Notes: generated from the sequence alone by a model not told the origin. Positions 25,120-35,514 are shown, counted from the first letter of the stretch. The stretch is 64,000 nt of DNA from Setomelanomma holmii (GCA_010015745.1 ML978163.1:186001-250000); one strand, 5' to 3'. Program-made: numbers and translations.

Positions 25120-26730
25120 ATGGCGACGACAGGTGTGGGTAAGAAGACGACGACTTCGCCACCCAGCGAACACCAGGATCCGGAGTTCAATGCGAGTGAA
25201 GTCTCGCTTGAAAAGGATGTTGCGATTGGACTTGTGGGCGAACATGCACGAAACATCGATCCTGTCGTCGAGGCGAAAGTGCTCAGGAAGATAGACTTGT
25301 TCTTGATACCTGCCATGATAATCGGTACTTCACTCCACCCAACACAACATCTCATCACACTTACAAGATCAACAGGCTATGGCCTTGTGTACTACGACAA
25401 AGCCATCCTCGGTTCCGCCGTTCTATTCGGCATGACAAAAGACCTTTCCCTCAGCATCACAGATACTTCAACCCGGCCACCGACAACAAACACAAGCCGT
25501 TTGTCCTGGGCAACATCGCTGTTCTACTTCGGCATGCTCGCGGGCCTGTATCCCATGACATTTGCTCTCCAGCGCTTCAACCTTGGCCGCATCCTCGGCG
25601 GCGTCGTGCTCCTCTGGGCACTCGTATGCATGCTAACCGCCACCGTAACCACATACCACGGCCTCTACGCGCAGCGCTTTTTCCTAGGCTTTGTGGAAAG
25701 CATCATCCCAACCGGATTCATGTGCATTATCAGCGGGTACTACACGCAATCCGAACAAGCACTCCGGCAGTCCTGGTGGTTCAGCAGCACCGGCCTCTTT
25801 ACCATTATCGGCGGCGCGTTGAACTACGGCTTCGCACAAATCACCGCTGGCAGTCTGAAGAGATGGCAGTACATCTACCTCTTAGCAGGTTGCCTCACAT
25901 TCCTATTCGGCATTTGGTGTTTCTTCATCCCCAACAGTGCAGCAACAGCATGGTTTCTCACGCCTGCCGAACGCATCGTAGCCGTCGAGCGCCTCCGGTC
26001 CAGCGCAACAGGCGTGCGATGCCAGAAGATCAAACCGCAACAACTCCGCGAAGCAGCAACCGATCTCAAATTCTACCTCGTTTTCCTGCTCATGGGGTCA
26101 GCGTATACCGTTAACGGCGCGGTGTCGGGGTTCGGCCCGCTCATCGTGTCCACATTCGGCTGGTCGAGCCTCGAATCTATACTTTGGCAATTCCCGCTCG
26201 GTGGACTGTGTTTAGTGTCGATTTTGGCATGCGGTTGGCTAAGCAGTCGAATTCGGAATATCCGCCTCATCCTACTGATCGTAATGTGTCTCCCCGTCAT
26301 CGCCGGGTGCGCCATGATCTGGAAAAGCCGCTGGACATACCACGCCGCCTTACCTGTCGCAGGCTACTCGATCATCGGAACATTCGGCGCCGTCGTGTCG
26401 CAAACCATTGTCATCGGTATGTCCAACGTCGCCGGCGCGACTAAGAAGTCTGCGATGGCAGGCACGATCTTCGTGGCGTATTGCGTAGGCAATATCGTTG
26501 GGCCGCAGTTGATCAAGAGCCAGACAAAGAAAAGGCACTATCCGGAGCTGTGGACGGGGTTGATTATTTGCTATTGTATTACCATTGTCTCGGCTGTGGC
26601 ATTGTATGTTGTGCTGTGGCGCGAGAATAAGAAACGTGATGCGGTGGTTGTGAATGAGGAGGAGAGGGATAGGTTGGCGTTTATGGATCTGACGGATAAG
26701 GAGAATCCGTATTTTAGGTATGTGTTGTAG
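25120..26730 (+). CDS. MFS permease, Dal5-type anion:cation symporter family
   Basis: Two exons, 25120-25324 and 25376-26730, give 519 aa. The 51-bp intron is a multiple of three and contains no stop, so unspliced mRNA would also be open. Splicing is preferred because it restores PAMIIGYGLVYYDKAILGSAVLFGM, a family hallmark in TM1. The N-terminal 60 or so residues are hydrophilic and cytosolic. About 12 membrane segments follow, with a family block around RFFLGFVESIIPTGF and a large central loop between TM6 and TM7. This fungal family takes up organic anions such as allantoate, nicotinate, pantothenate or ureidosuccinate. The substrate here is not predictable. No metabolic genes sit beside it to suggest one. 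Confidence 0.9.
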   Translation: MATTGVGKKTTTSPPSEHQDPEFNASEVSLEKDVAIGLVGEHARNIDPVVEAKVLRKIDLFLIPAMIIGTSLHPTQHLITLTRSTGYGLVYYDKAILGSAVLFGMTKDLSLSITDTSTRPPTTNTSRLSWATSLFYFGMLAGLYPMTFALQRFNLGRILGGVVLLWALVCMLTATVTTYHGLYAQRFFLGFVESIIPTGFMCIISGYYTQSEQALRQSWWFSSTGLFTIIGGALNYGFAQITAGSLKRWQYIYLLAGCLTFLFGIWCFFIPNSAATAWFLTPAERIVAVERLRSSATGVRCQKIKPQQLREAATDLKFYLVFLLMGSAYTVNGAVSGFGPLIVSTFGWSSLESILWQFPLGGLCLVSILACGWLSSRIRNIRLILLIVMCLPVIAGCAMIWKSRWTYHAALPVAGYSIIGTFGAVVSQTIVIGMSNVAGATKKSAMAGTIFVAYCVGNIVGPQLIKSQTKKRHYPELWTGLIICYCITIVSAVALYVVLWRENKKRDAVVVNEEERDRLAFMDLTDKENPYFRYVL

Positions 26731-27391
26731 GGTCTTCATCCTGATGTTGAGGAGACACGGAAAGTGCGAAGGGTGCTTGAGTAGACACGCATCAGTATTC
26801 AACTCCCGCAGGTCTTTGATGCAGAGTAGAGTTCCTGACTAACTAAGAGCCGTTCACATCACGGTGCTTCTATTGGTTCTTAACTTTGTAGTGTACATAT
26901 AACATCTTCAACACTGCACGGCGACCTTGACTCGTATAGCTTTTCGGACCCTTATTCCTGATTTTTCAGCACCACATTTGGCAGTATAAAGAAGACATGA
27001 CAACTCCTCACCAAGGTAGCAAGACCTTGTTATCGATGGGTCGAGTTTGCAGTGTTGGTATCCACTCTGGGAGCAGGGAAACCCGAACATAGAGTATCAG
27101 ATCTGGGATGCCTCACCTTAATGCTTCATGAGCAGCCCGACGAGCAAACGTTACACGTATTACGGCTGCGAAGGTATCGTGGCAAATGTTTGGACACTTG
27201 AGAAGCTGCTGGCAGGGACGCGGCGTTGGCCAATCATGCATCGCTCCGGTGAATGGGGCTGGGGTTCGGTTCAGGAACACTGGGCGACATTGAGGCTTGT
27301 TGGCTTGGAAATGGTTATCCCCATCCACCAGCCAACCATGACATAGCTCCCCGCTCTATACCGCCATGCCTCCTTCGCCGCCCAGGCAAGC
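26731..27391. other. Intergenic region, 0.66 kb
   Basis: Lies between two co-directional genes: 3' flank of the permease and promoter/leader of the phosphatase. An ATG at 27366 lies just upstream of the phosphatase start in another frame and could act as an upstream start. Nothing else was recognised. Confidence 0.45.
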
Positions 27392-29275
27392 ATGTGGAAA
27401 CCGACCTTCCACCTCCCCAGAGCCACGAGGCGCCGCCCAATTACGTGCACTGCCTGCGCGCATGCCTCAAGATACCCCACTGCGCCCTCGTCGATAGCCC
27501 CGTACGCCCGCCAACGTCGCTGCTTTCACGAGTACTTCATCACGCACATTCCCTCGACGTCGTTGCACCCAGACTCACGCAGTCAACATGGCGGGCCGCA
27601 TCACAAGCTGCCGCGCGACAAGAGCACGCCGGTCGATGCCCAGAAGGCGGGCAGGTCGCCGGCTGCTATGCTGGGCACCTCGCGCGACATGACGGTCGTG
27701 CGCATTCCATTAAAGAGTGCAAAGCACCACTTTGGCGTCTCATTGTCGCGTGGGACACGGCCATACAATGAGGATGCCTTCCAAGCTGGCACCATTGATC
27801 TCCCCGCTTTTGCAAAGCGGCGGCCCATGTCCCTTACCCGGAACTCGAGGGGCCGGGTGCAGAGCGAAGTGACACCGGATGTAGGCGCCACTGGTGACCC
27901 GCAGGTCTTCTACTTTGGCGTCTTCGATGGACATGGTGGCGCTGAGTGCTCGGGCTTCTTGAGGGAGCAACTGCACGAGTACCTGGAGAAGGCGACACAG
28001 CAGTTCGAGCTCAAGAGCAGCTTGAGGGGCGACAGCGTGAAGAGGCAGCCAAGCAGTCTGGGGGAGAGAGATGAGACGCCGGTGAAAGATCGCCAACGCC
28101 AGGACAAGGAGAGCTTGGAGGCAATCGAGACGCATACACCGCCGGGCACCAAGCCTCTGAAGCCGCCCTCAGCCGGTGAAGATGGGGCAATGCCCACTCC
28201 AGGATCCAAGAGCACACAGGGACCTGCGCCTGGTGCGCCTCCCGTTGCGCAGTCCGACAGCATAAGGAAGGCAGAAGAGCTGGAGCGGAGTCTTGTGCGA
28301 GACTGGAAAGAGCTGGTTGGTGGCTACTTCAGACGCTTCAAGCCAGAGTACTTCTCCATGACCGCCGGCGGACGAGGACACCCAGCTGAGAAGGATGGCA
28401 TATCAAAACGCCACACGGGCAATCCATCAACACCCGTCGACGTTACAGAGGGCATTGGCATCGAGACAGTTCTCGAGTATGCTTTCCTCAAGGCCGACTA
28501 CGATTTCGTCGCAGCACAAGTCGGCAAGAAAGAAGAAGACCCCGTCCACGCAGACAAGGCCCTCAACGCCGACGACATCCTCGGCCACCCTTCACGCATG
28601 ATCAAACCCATTGGCGGAGCGAGTCGCTTCAAGGGCGGGAGCACGTGTAGTATCGCACTCATTTCGACCCCTACGCCCAGTCCCTTCTGGCATCCTTCCT
28701 CCCCATCCTCACTCATCACCGCACACGTTGGCGACACGCGTATACTCCTGTGTAACACCGCGACCGGTCTCGCTAACCCACTAACATCGAATCACCACCC
28801 TTCACTACCCGAAGAAGCGACTCGACTCCGTCGCTTCGCGGCTGCTTTCGTCACCGACTCCTTTGGCGAAGAACGCATCTCAGGCCTCGCGAACTCGCGT
28901 GCTTTTGGCGACATGGCCTCCAAACGCGTCGGCGTGTCTGCCGAGCCGGAAATTCGTCGTATCGAGCTCTCACCCGCCGAATACTCCTTTTTAATCCTAT
29001 GCTCGGATGGCGTTTCTGGTCATCTTTCAGACCAAGAAATCGTCGATATTGTCAAGGAAGCAAAGACGCCGGAGCAAGCTGCCCGAGACGTTGTCACGTT
29101 TGCGGTTGAAACGTCGACGGGTAGTGAAGGCGCGGACAATGCCACGGGGCTTGTTGTCAGGTTGGGCGGGTGGGAGAGAAGAGGGGAAGGTGGGTTGGGG
29201 AGTTTGGGGACGAAGGAGATGAGGGATTGGAGGAGGCAGGAGGCTGAGAATCCGAGGGCGATGGGAAGGATGTGA
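27392..29275 (+). CDS. PP2C-family Ser/Thr phosphatase, probably mitochondrial (Ptc6-like)
   Basis: Single exon, 627 aa. The first 45 residues are rich in Arg, Thr, Ser and Ala and almost free of acidic residues, as in a mitochondrial presequence. PP2C motifs occur in order: RPYNEDAF at about 123-130, FGVFDGHGG (metal-binding Asp179), AHVGDTR (444-450), the RRFAAAF/NSRAFGDM block (480-508), CSDGVSGHL (537-544) and ADNATGL (581-587), so the metal ligands are present. Two low-complexity inserts, about 205-295 and 325-355, make it longer than the minimal PP2C fold. In yeast, Ptc6 acts in mitochondria on pyruvate dehydrogenase and mitophagy. Orthology is inferred from domain layout and targeting and not proven. 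Confidence 0.9.
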   Translation: MWKPTFHLPRATRRRPITCTACAHASRYPTAPSSIAPYARQRRCFHEYFITHIPSTSLHPDSRSQHGGPHHKLPRDKSTPVDAQKAGRSPAAMLGTSRDMTVVRIPLKSAKHHFGVSLSRGTRPYNEDAFQAGTIDLPAFAKRRPMSLTRNSRGRVQSEVTPDVGATGDPQVFYFGVFDGHGGAECSGFLREQLHEYLEKATQQFELKSSLRGDSVKRQPSSLGERDETPVKDRQRQDKESLEAIETHTPPGTKPLKPPSAGEDGAMPTPGSKSTQGPAPGAPPVAQSDSIRKAEELERSLVRDWKELVGGYFRRFKPEYFSMTAGGRGHPAEKDGISKRHTGNPSTPVDVTEGIGIETVLEYAFLKADYDFVAAQVGKKEEDPVHADKALNADDILGHPSRMIKPIGGASRFKGGSTCSIALISTPTPSPFWHPSSPSSLITAHVGDTRILLCNTATGLANPLTSNHHPSLPEEATRLRRFAAAFVTDSFGEERISGLANSRAFGDMASKRVGVSAEPEIRRIELSPAEYSFLILCSDGVSGHLSDQEIVDIVKEAKTPEQAARDVVTFAVETSTGSEGADNATGLVVRLGGWERRGEGGLGSLGTKEMRDWRRQEAENPRAMGRM

Positions 29276-29644
29276 TTTTGCTTAGGATAGGTGGGGTACT
29301 AGGCCGTGTCTGTGTATGGCCTTGTTTGCATAGCGGGTGTTTTCTGGTCTTTGAGCGGCGAGCGGGCATACATCTGTACATATTGCCAGGTTAGCCCCAC
29401 GATTCGTGATTTCTATAACTTCTTGACAAACTGTGGCCATCACTCGTACGTTGTGCCATTTGACGCAGTATGAAGATCAAGATCGAGCTGGGCCATGGAA
29501 CTCGGCACATTCTCATTCTACCAATCATTATGTGCAACTTGAGCCTTCGTGGATGCTTCCATTACACGTCAAGACATTAAGAGGCTTCTCCGAGCCATAT
29601 TCCGCTACGACAAGACAAGACCTCCCATCACACACGCAACTTCT
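29276..29644. other. Convergent intergenic region
   Basis: 370 bp of 3' flanks between two converging genes. No coding signal was seen. Confidence 0.45.
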
Positions 29645-30906
29645 CTAAGCCTCTAACCCAGCAGCAATTAGCGTCTTACTCCAATCCGGCGCTATTTCTC
29701 TCGGCTTATCAAAGATTTCAGGAAACTTCTCCGTCATAGTTTTCCACCTGCACAACAACGTTAGCCCCAACCTTCATCTCAAGCAAAGTGCTGCGAAAAC
29801 TTACTGCTTAGGAAAGTATCCCTCATTCGTCTTGCCCTGCTTCCGAATGTTCCCCAAAACCCGCGTCGTACCTGGCGTCCCGTTCGGGTACGCAAAGATA
29901 CTCGACACCGTGCCGGTCGTAGTATAATGGCAGTATCCCGAGCCTTTTGCCATGGAGATGCTGGCGCTCCTGACGTCGGCGAGAGACGAAATGAAGCGCA
30001 GCGTGGAAGTGAAGGGTGTGGAACCTGCGGTTGTTTTCTGCTTCATTTCAGTCTGGTAGAATTGGACTTGGCCGTTCCAAGTCACGCCGTGGATGGTGGT
30101 GTTGGGCTGTTTGAATTTTAGGCTGAGGGTGTTGTTGGGGTTCTTTGGTTACGTAGTAGGTTACTGGACCATCGCTTGGGGACAATGTTAGATCGCGTGT
30201 AATGGTTTACAGGTTTGCCATCAGATTTACAAGACGAACTAGTAGTAAAATGGAAGACCGGTCTTGTTAATGCCGCTCTCGGCCTGGTGGAAGTAGGAAA
30301 AGTCGTCGCCAGACTGGGAGTCTGCCAGCACAATGAGCTCGGTCCAGTCTGCTCTTAGCTTGGTCAGGCTCAGGTGCTGGACTCTGAAGGCTTGGAGAGT
30401 CTGAGACTTCGCTCCTGGAGTCTCGGGAAGTCCGTCAGGTGTGACCGAGGAAAGTCCCTCGTACCACCATGCGAACGTTTCGTTCTTGGTAGACATCACC
30501 GTCTTCTTGTAGGCCTCGAATACGTCAACGTTGTCGGGCAGCGGGAGCAAGCTGGGGAAGGGCATAGAGTCGTCGACATAGGGGTGTTTCGAGGCCGTAG
30601 ACACTGTTGCTATCGAGGTGGTTGTTGCAACTGGAGACGTTGTCAGTGTGCTTCCGATATTGTATCTTTCGCATGCAGTGCTCCCTGACCATGTCTGCAT
30701 CTTGCTGGCATTCATCCCATCGAGATCGCATGGCACGTGTATGACTTACTGCTGGTAGTCGTCACTGTAGCGGTGATTGTTGGCAGGACAAAGGTCAACG
30801 TTTGAGGCTGAGCAGGATACTCCATGGTTCCAATGCCACATGATGCCTGGGCAGCGGCCCCCACAATCAAACTGGCCACGAGAACGACTTTGGCCGAAGA
30901 AGTCAT
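29645..30906 (-). CDS. Secreted protein of unknown function with one-base frameshift
   Basis: Proposed exons: 30906-30750, 30630-30240, 30174-29805 and 29747-29645. The N-terminus (MTSSAKVVLVASLIVGAAAQA) is a signal peptide, followed by a Ser/Thr-rich linker. Beyond it is a region with WWYEGLSSVTPDG, SGDDFSYFHQAES, TIHGVTWNGQVQFYQ and a C-terminus WKTMTEKFPEIFDKP that I cannot assign. All three introns have good GT-AG ends and two have CTAAC or CTGAC branch sites. Exon 3 reads in one frame at its start (DGPVTYYVTK) and must change by one base near 30139-30147 to continue as NPNNTLSLKF. Either the gene is freshly broken or the assembly has an error in the AAA or CCCC run there. The first intron (119 bp) has an in-frame alternative acceptor (65 bp). 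Neighbouring gene decay makes real inactivation plausible. Confidence 0.62.
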
Positions 30907-31035
30907 CTTGTCGGAGATATGCTCAAAACCGTGATACTTGTTACTTGGTGCTGTCGAAGGTGAAGAATCAGAAACACAACCTGGCCACATCGAGAAAATA
31001 CATCTTCCTCAAGAAGGACTCATTCGAATCTCCCA

Positions 31036-31377
31036 ATGTTCTCGTCAACTTTCGGGTCTTTCGGAACACCATCGGGACGTTGTCGTCTACTGGCCATGTT
31101 GCACAATGGACGCGCTCTGTTCCATACGATTTCCCAGTCCACGCAAGACCGGAATGGAAACGAGGTTCAACCGCGATTGGTGTTCACGGCGCGGCTGTTC
31201 CCGAAGCGCTTATCTTACACGGACGGTCTTGAAAGCTTTCCTCCGCTGTATCAATATCTAATGCGGACAAAGCTGGCAAGATCTCAGTTTGGTTCATGCA
31301 CAGAGGTTGTCGGTGAAATGGACGATTTGGTTGTGTCGACCTTTGGCCCGGACAGAGTCGGCAGCATTGCAGTTTGA
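31036..31377 (+). CDS. Doubtful small ORF, 113 aa
   Basis: An ATG frame of 113 codons with protein-like composition (for example SYTDGLESFPPLYQYLMRT). It has no signal peptide, membrane segment or known motif. Its 3' end carries the first copy of a 40-bp repeat; the second copy follows the stop in another frame with similar translation (QFGSCTEVV against QFDSSTEAV). It may be a remnant of a longer gene with repeated units, or chance. No intron joining the two copies was found. Confidence 0.25.
   Translation: MFSSTFGSFGTPSGRCRLLAMLHNGRALFHTISQSTQDRNGNEVQPRLVFTARLFPKRLSYTDGLESFPPLYQYLMRTKLARSQFGSCTEVVGEMDDLVVSTFGPDRVGSIAV
31285..31324. repeat. Imperfect direct repeat, copy 1
   Basis: A 40-bp segment starting CAGTTTG and ending GTGAAATGGACG matches the segment at 31370-31409 at 32 of 40 positions. 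Start-to-start spacing is 85 bp. Most differences are third-position-like transitions when read as coding sequence. Confidence 0.7.
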
Positions 31378-31409
31378 CTCGTCCACAGAGGCTGTGGCTG
31401 AAGTGGACG
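31370..31409. repeat. Imperfect direct repeat, copy 2
   Basis: Second copy of the 40-bp repeat (see 31285-31324), beginning CAGTTTG and ending GTGAAGTGGACG after allowing for substitutions. No gaps are needed in the alignment. Confidence 0.7.
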
Positions 31410-32119
31410 TATTGCAGAAAGCTGGGAGCCCTTCTGGTTCACGCAATCTTGTAATGATGCTAATGAAACGTGTTCGTTCCTATCATGGCTTGCTAGAACC
31501 CAGAGGACAATCATTTAGTCTAGGTATGTTCAGAATCTGTTGATGCGGGGCGCCATTTATTCCTGAGCCTACTACTGGAGAGTAGGTAATGTTGCACGAA
31601 TTGGCGAGGGATCCTGAGGCGGTTGCCCAGCCAAATTACGCTATATATACTCATCTGGGATGTGGGCCTAGTTGCTCCAGAGCAGTTTGGTGACGACTGC
31701 AACCCACAACTTCCCGATTGTAGCTGAGAAACTGTTCCTACATGGCCGATGGTGTTTGTCATGAAGCCCGCCGAAGTACCTCAATTGGAACATGCGTCAT
31801 ATGCAAATGTCAAGCGCGTATGACGAAGCACTTGCTATCATCTGCGCCCCCAAGCAAATCGACCACTTTTGCAGAGCAGCGTCATCTGCAACTACCGGTC
31901 TAATATCGCGCTTCGGGCCTATCTGCGCGTGTAGCAGCCATGGTAACAGCGGTCGATCCGACGGCAGACCATCCGACGGCAGCTTCGGCCTGGTGAAGAA
32001 GCAGGTATGGAGTACGAGTTCTGCTCCAATGAAAGTATCGTCTCGAGGCCGGCTAGATATATGATCAACAGGCTAGACTGCTGAGACTCACGCGTGAGGC
32101 TTCGTTTTTTGTCGCAACA

Positions 32120-33847
32120 ATGAAGCTCTCCTACCCGTCTAAGGTCTTTGCTACCCCTTATAGCGCTTGGAGCCAAGGCTGTTAGCGCATTTAATTACTC
32201 CACCGTCTCAGAGCATTGCGACGACATTTATCAATTCATTGGCGATGCAGGTCTTCAAGCATTGACCGAGGCGACAAACGTGATGTATGTTGCTGCGAGT
32301 GGGACTACGCCTGCATATGGCTCCGTGGCAATGATGGTCGAGAAGTACACTGGAGTAATCATGTAGTTAGCAAAGATCCAAGACGCTTTGGCAGCATCTC
32401 ATATAGTTCTGACTTTCAGTCTGCCCGCCGAAGGAACATACTGGAAAGGCTTCTTTTCTTCCCATGGCTGCGGTGGCTCGTGTGGTGTCACCGGGCTAGA
32501 CTACGAATATGGCTACGGTGAGTGACCGTATGGTGCAGCTTTACTCCAACGAGGTGGTGTGGCTAGTATGACAGACATGGGGTATCAGAACTCAAATTAT
32601 ATTGTAAGCTGCACAAATAGGATTTCAGAACATCATTGACAATCTTGCGCAGAATCAAACACTTTCCAGCTGGCTGGCATTTCGCAACAACCGAACAGTC
32701 GAGATCAACTTCGCGTACCAATCAACACATCTAATGGCTATTGCTGGCAAAGCGTTGACTGAGTTCTACTACGAGAGCCTGTTCAGCACTCAATCTGGCG
32801 AGGGGGATCGCCCGTTGGGAGACAGGGTTTGATGATTGCGCAGAGATCTCCTTACGACTACGATGCGATGCTGGTAGGATACGCAGCTTCAAACGAGACT
32901 GGTATCGGCGCTATCCAATTCCCATACCTCGCCCAAGCTACCAGATACGCCAATGGAACCTTCATCTTGACCGCGGCGGATATCAAGTCAATCCACAAAG
33001 GTGCTGTCGCAGCCTACGATGCGAACGACGGCCTCCTGGACGGTATCGTAGGCCCATCGTACAAATGCGATTACGACCCCATCACAATCCTGTGCTCCGC
33101 AACGAAGACTATGAATTGTCTTGCCAACATGGACAAAGTCAATGCAGTCCGTAAGATGTATGCCTACCCGTCCAACAGCAAGAGCGATAAACCCATTCCC
33201 GGCAAGTTCGTACCTGGTTCGGAGCTCGAATGGGCAACGTGGACAACCATCTACGGGTGGAACTTTGCCGAGTCCTTCACCCGCGACGCTGCATTCCAGC
33301 AGGATCTGCCCCTAAACTGGACCCTCGACCAATATGACTGGGAAACCTACCCATACAAGCTCGGGCCTATGGAAGACATTTACGGCGTCGGTAACGGCGA
33401 CCTGTCCATCTTCCGCGACCGTGGTGGCAAGATCATTTACTATCAAGGATGGGCCGACTCCAACATCAGCCCGCTTTGGAACCTACACTACTACAAGCAG
33501 CAAGTCACGCCCCTAAGTTAAACACGACATGTTCTGAATATCATCCAATCAGCGTCCTCTCTCTCATGGGCGGCCTCGAGCAAGTCCAGAAATTCTACCG
33601 CTTCTTCTTCTTCCCTGGCATGGCGCACGTCGACGTCGGCGACTCGTCCACGATTGCATACCGCTGGGATCACTACGACTACCTCGAGGCGTGGTATCTG
33701 CACGGCCAGGCGCCCGAAGAACTGCTCGTCACAAGATTCAATCTGACGGCCAATGCGATGCTCGATTATAGGAAGTACTTCCCATACCCGCTAGTGCCGG
33801 CGGACACGAGGTCGGGGCTGCCGACGGAGCAAGTGGACACGGAGTAG
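32120..33847 (+). pseudogene. Tannase / feruloyl esterase family pseudogene
   Basis: Clear remains of a secreted tannase/feruloyl-esterase gene. The start MKLSYPSKVF (ATG 32120) is one base out of frame with the rest of its signal peptide (IALGAKAVSA). Two introns still have good ends: donor near 32342 to acceptor at 32419, and a 49-bp intron after ...GYQNSNYI with a TTGAC branch. An in-frame TGA interrupts ...EYGYGE/PYGAAL at 32523-32525. A further one-base shift lies before the nucleophile block (GGSPVGRQGLMIAQR, about 32800), and another after YYKQQV, about 33490-33560. The remainder (HVDVGD, EAWYLHGQAPEELLVTRF) ends at 33847. The usual G-C-S-x-G-G and H-C pair, which forms the CS-D-HC disulfide, is absent: both Cys are replaced (Gly and Val). 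Conserved splice sites suggest recent loss. Confidence 0.85.
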
Positions 33848-35514
33848 TGGAAGGGGGGTCAGTATTGGGGCAGATCGGGCTGCGGAGTACTTTTTGGAGT
33901 AGAAGGCAGCTGAATATGGGGAGATGGTACGATGATGGCGCAAGCTATGGATAGGAAAGTCAATGGTTGAATGTACGTTTAGATCATTTCGCATCTGCAA
34001 TATGGGATGAGGTCTGGTCGCGAAGCGTTGAGGTGTTTATCGGGTTCTGAAACTCCATGTCAGGCTTCCTCGCTTAAAAGTGGATACCAACACTGCCAAC
34101 TCATCCCATAGCGGTGAAGCCAAAACGCTTCAGGGCTGCCGACAATTTGGCTTTCTTATTCTTGTTCTCTTCTTATTGTCTAGGTCGTCCTCTCCTCGTC
34201 TGTTTCTCTCGTCAGATCTGCTTTTTGTATTTTTGAAGCCAATTAATGTCCTATCTTGACACACATTCGATGCACATCTTAGATGAGGTCTCGAGTCATC
34301 AGACCACAATGGTGTATCTGCTATCTTTATCTCTTTCTACTTCTACGAACGTGTCGTGTGGGCCTATCAAGGCCGTGCTGTCCCACATTGACCCAGACCG
34401 CCTCGCGTTCGCTACCAACGCATTCACCGCCCAAGCTTCTCGGCCGGTAAGAGCTTCAGGAACCATGAGTACTTGGGTACTTGAGGCGCTTCGAGCGCCT
34501 AGATGCTTGAAATTGCTACACTATATGCCATTTCAACCTTCATCATTGTTATATCCGTATTTTCGTTCATCACAATGAGCTGCGCCATTGGTAACACGTT
34601 CATAGCCATGGCTGGCGGCCTACTCGACCGATCTAAAAGACGCAAATCACTCTATCTCGCAAGACCCATGGTTTTGACATCAAATAAAGTCACCAAAAAC
34701 CTTCATTCGATGCTCCGTCGGCTGGACCAGCGATAGGCAAGCAGCTATACGGCCACCGCGATACTTATATTCAGCACCCTCAGTTCTAGGGCCCGCCAAA
34801 TGCATTCCAAGCTCGGACTGGATACGAAAGTTCCATGTCCATTTCGACGCAATGCTTGGGGTCCCTGAGTCTTCTACCTAGAGGCCATAGGCGGGATCAC
34901 TTCCCTAGCACGAGCTAGACTCTTATGCGGATACACCTTTGCGTCTTAGGCAGAATGTAGGTGTGGTGGCTGAAGTTGCACGATCAGTTGCGAGGGTACT
35001 GACGTCGTGGTACCAGATAATCTTAGCCATCATCCCAGTTCCTGCACCGTACAGGCAATCCATGATGAGAGGTCTACGCGGACGCTTTCGGGATTGAAAA
35101 TAATGTATCGTACGGGGATATGTTTACGAAGATGAAGAGTGTAGTGGAAGAGCTGATGGAGCACATGATGAGATAAAGACTTGGGTAGTCTAACACTATT
35201 CAGGTGTGTGCACGTTTTCAAGGGGATGAAGAGGGATGTTCATAGTGGAGTGTTTGGCCGGAGTTATTGGCATGATAAGTGGCGGCTCACAGGCATTGGC
35301 TATCGAGTAAACAAGGCTTGTATATTATATCTTAGTCGTCGTTCGTGACCAGTCTTACTGGACCATCCAATAATTATCGTACACTGTGTAATCATGCAAC
35401 GTAGCCTCCAGGACTACGCAAGCTAGCTAGCACTGAAGCTAAATCGTACAATGTAGCCGCCAAATCGGGTATTCAATACGCCCAAACGCCAATCAACAGT
35501 GCAAAACAGTCAAT
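33848..35514. other. Convergent intergenic region, 1.7 kb
   Basis: 3' flanks of the tannase pseudogene and the rhodopsin-like gene. It contains one short ATG frame with a hydrophobic segment (34503-34736) and a perfect small inverted repeat, GGCGCT-TCG-AGCGCC, near 34483-34497. Otherwise nothing recognisable. Confidence 0.45.
34503..34736 (+). CDS. Doubtful small membrane ORF, 77 aa
   Basis: An ATG frame with one strongly hydrophobic helix (IATLYAISTFIIVISVFSFI) followed by a basic tail (DRSKRRKS). It may be a chance frame or a gene remnant. No splice partners were found. Confidence 0.2.
   Translation: MLEIATLYAISTFIIVISVFSFITMSCAIGNTFIAMAGGLLDRSKRRKSLYLARPMVLTSNKVTKNLHSMLRRLDQR

Larger units (their letters stand above)
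30907..32119. other. Intergenic region, 1.2 kb, with unexplained repeat
   Basis: Lies between the divergent secreted-protein gene and the tannase pseudogene. It contains a 113-codon ATG frame (31036-31377), a diverged 40-bp repeat pair and a short tandem 12-mer (two copies of ATCCGACGGCAG near 31955-31985). No known family was recognised. Confidence 0.45.

Noticed and set aside
22287..29275. Secondary-metabolite cluster built around the permease and regulators
   Set aside because: No backbone synthase or tailoring enzymes; neighbours are housekeeping genes on independent promoters.
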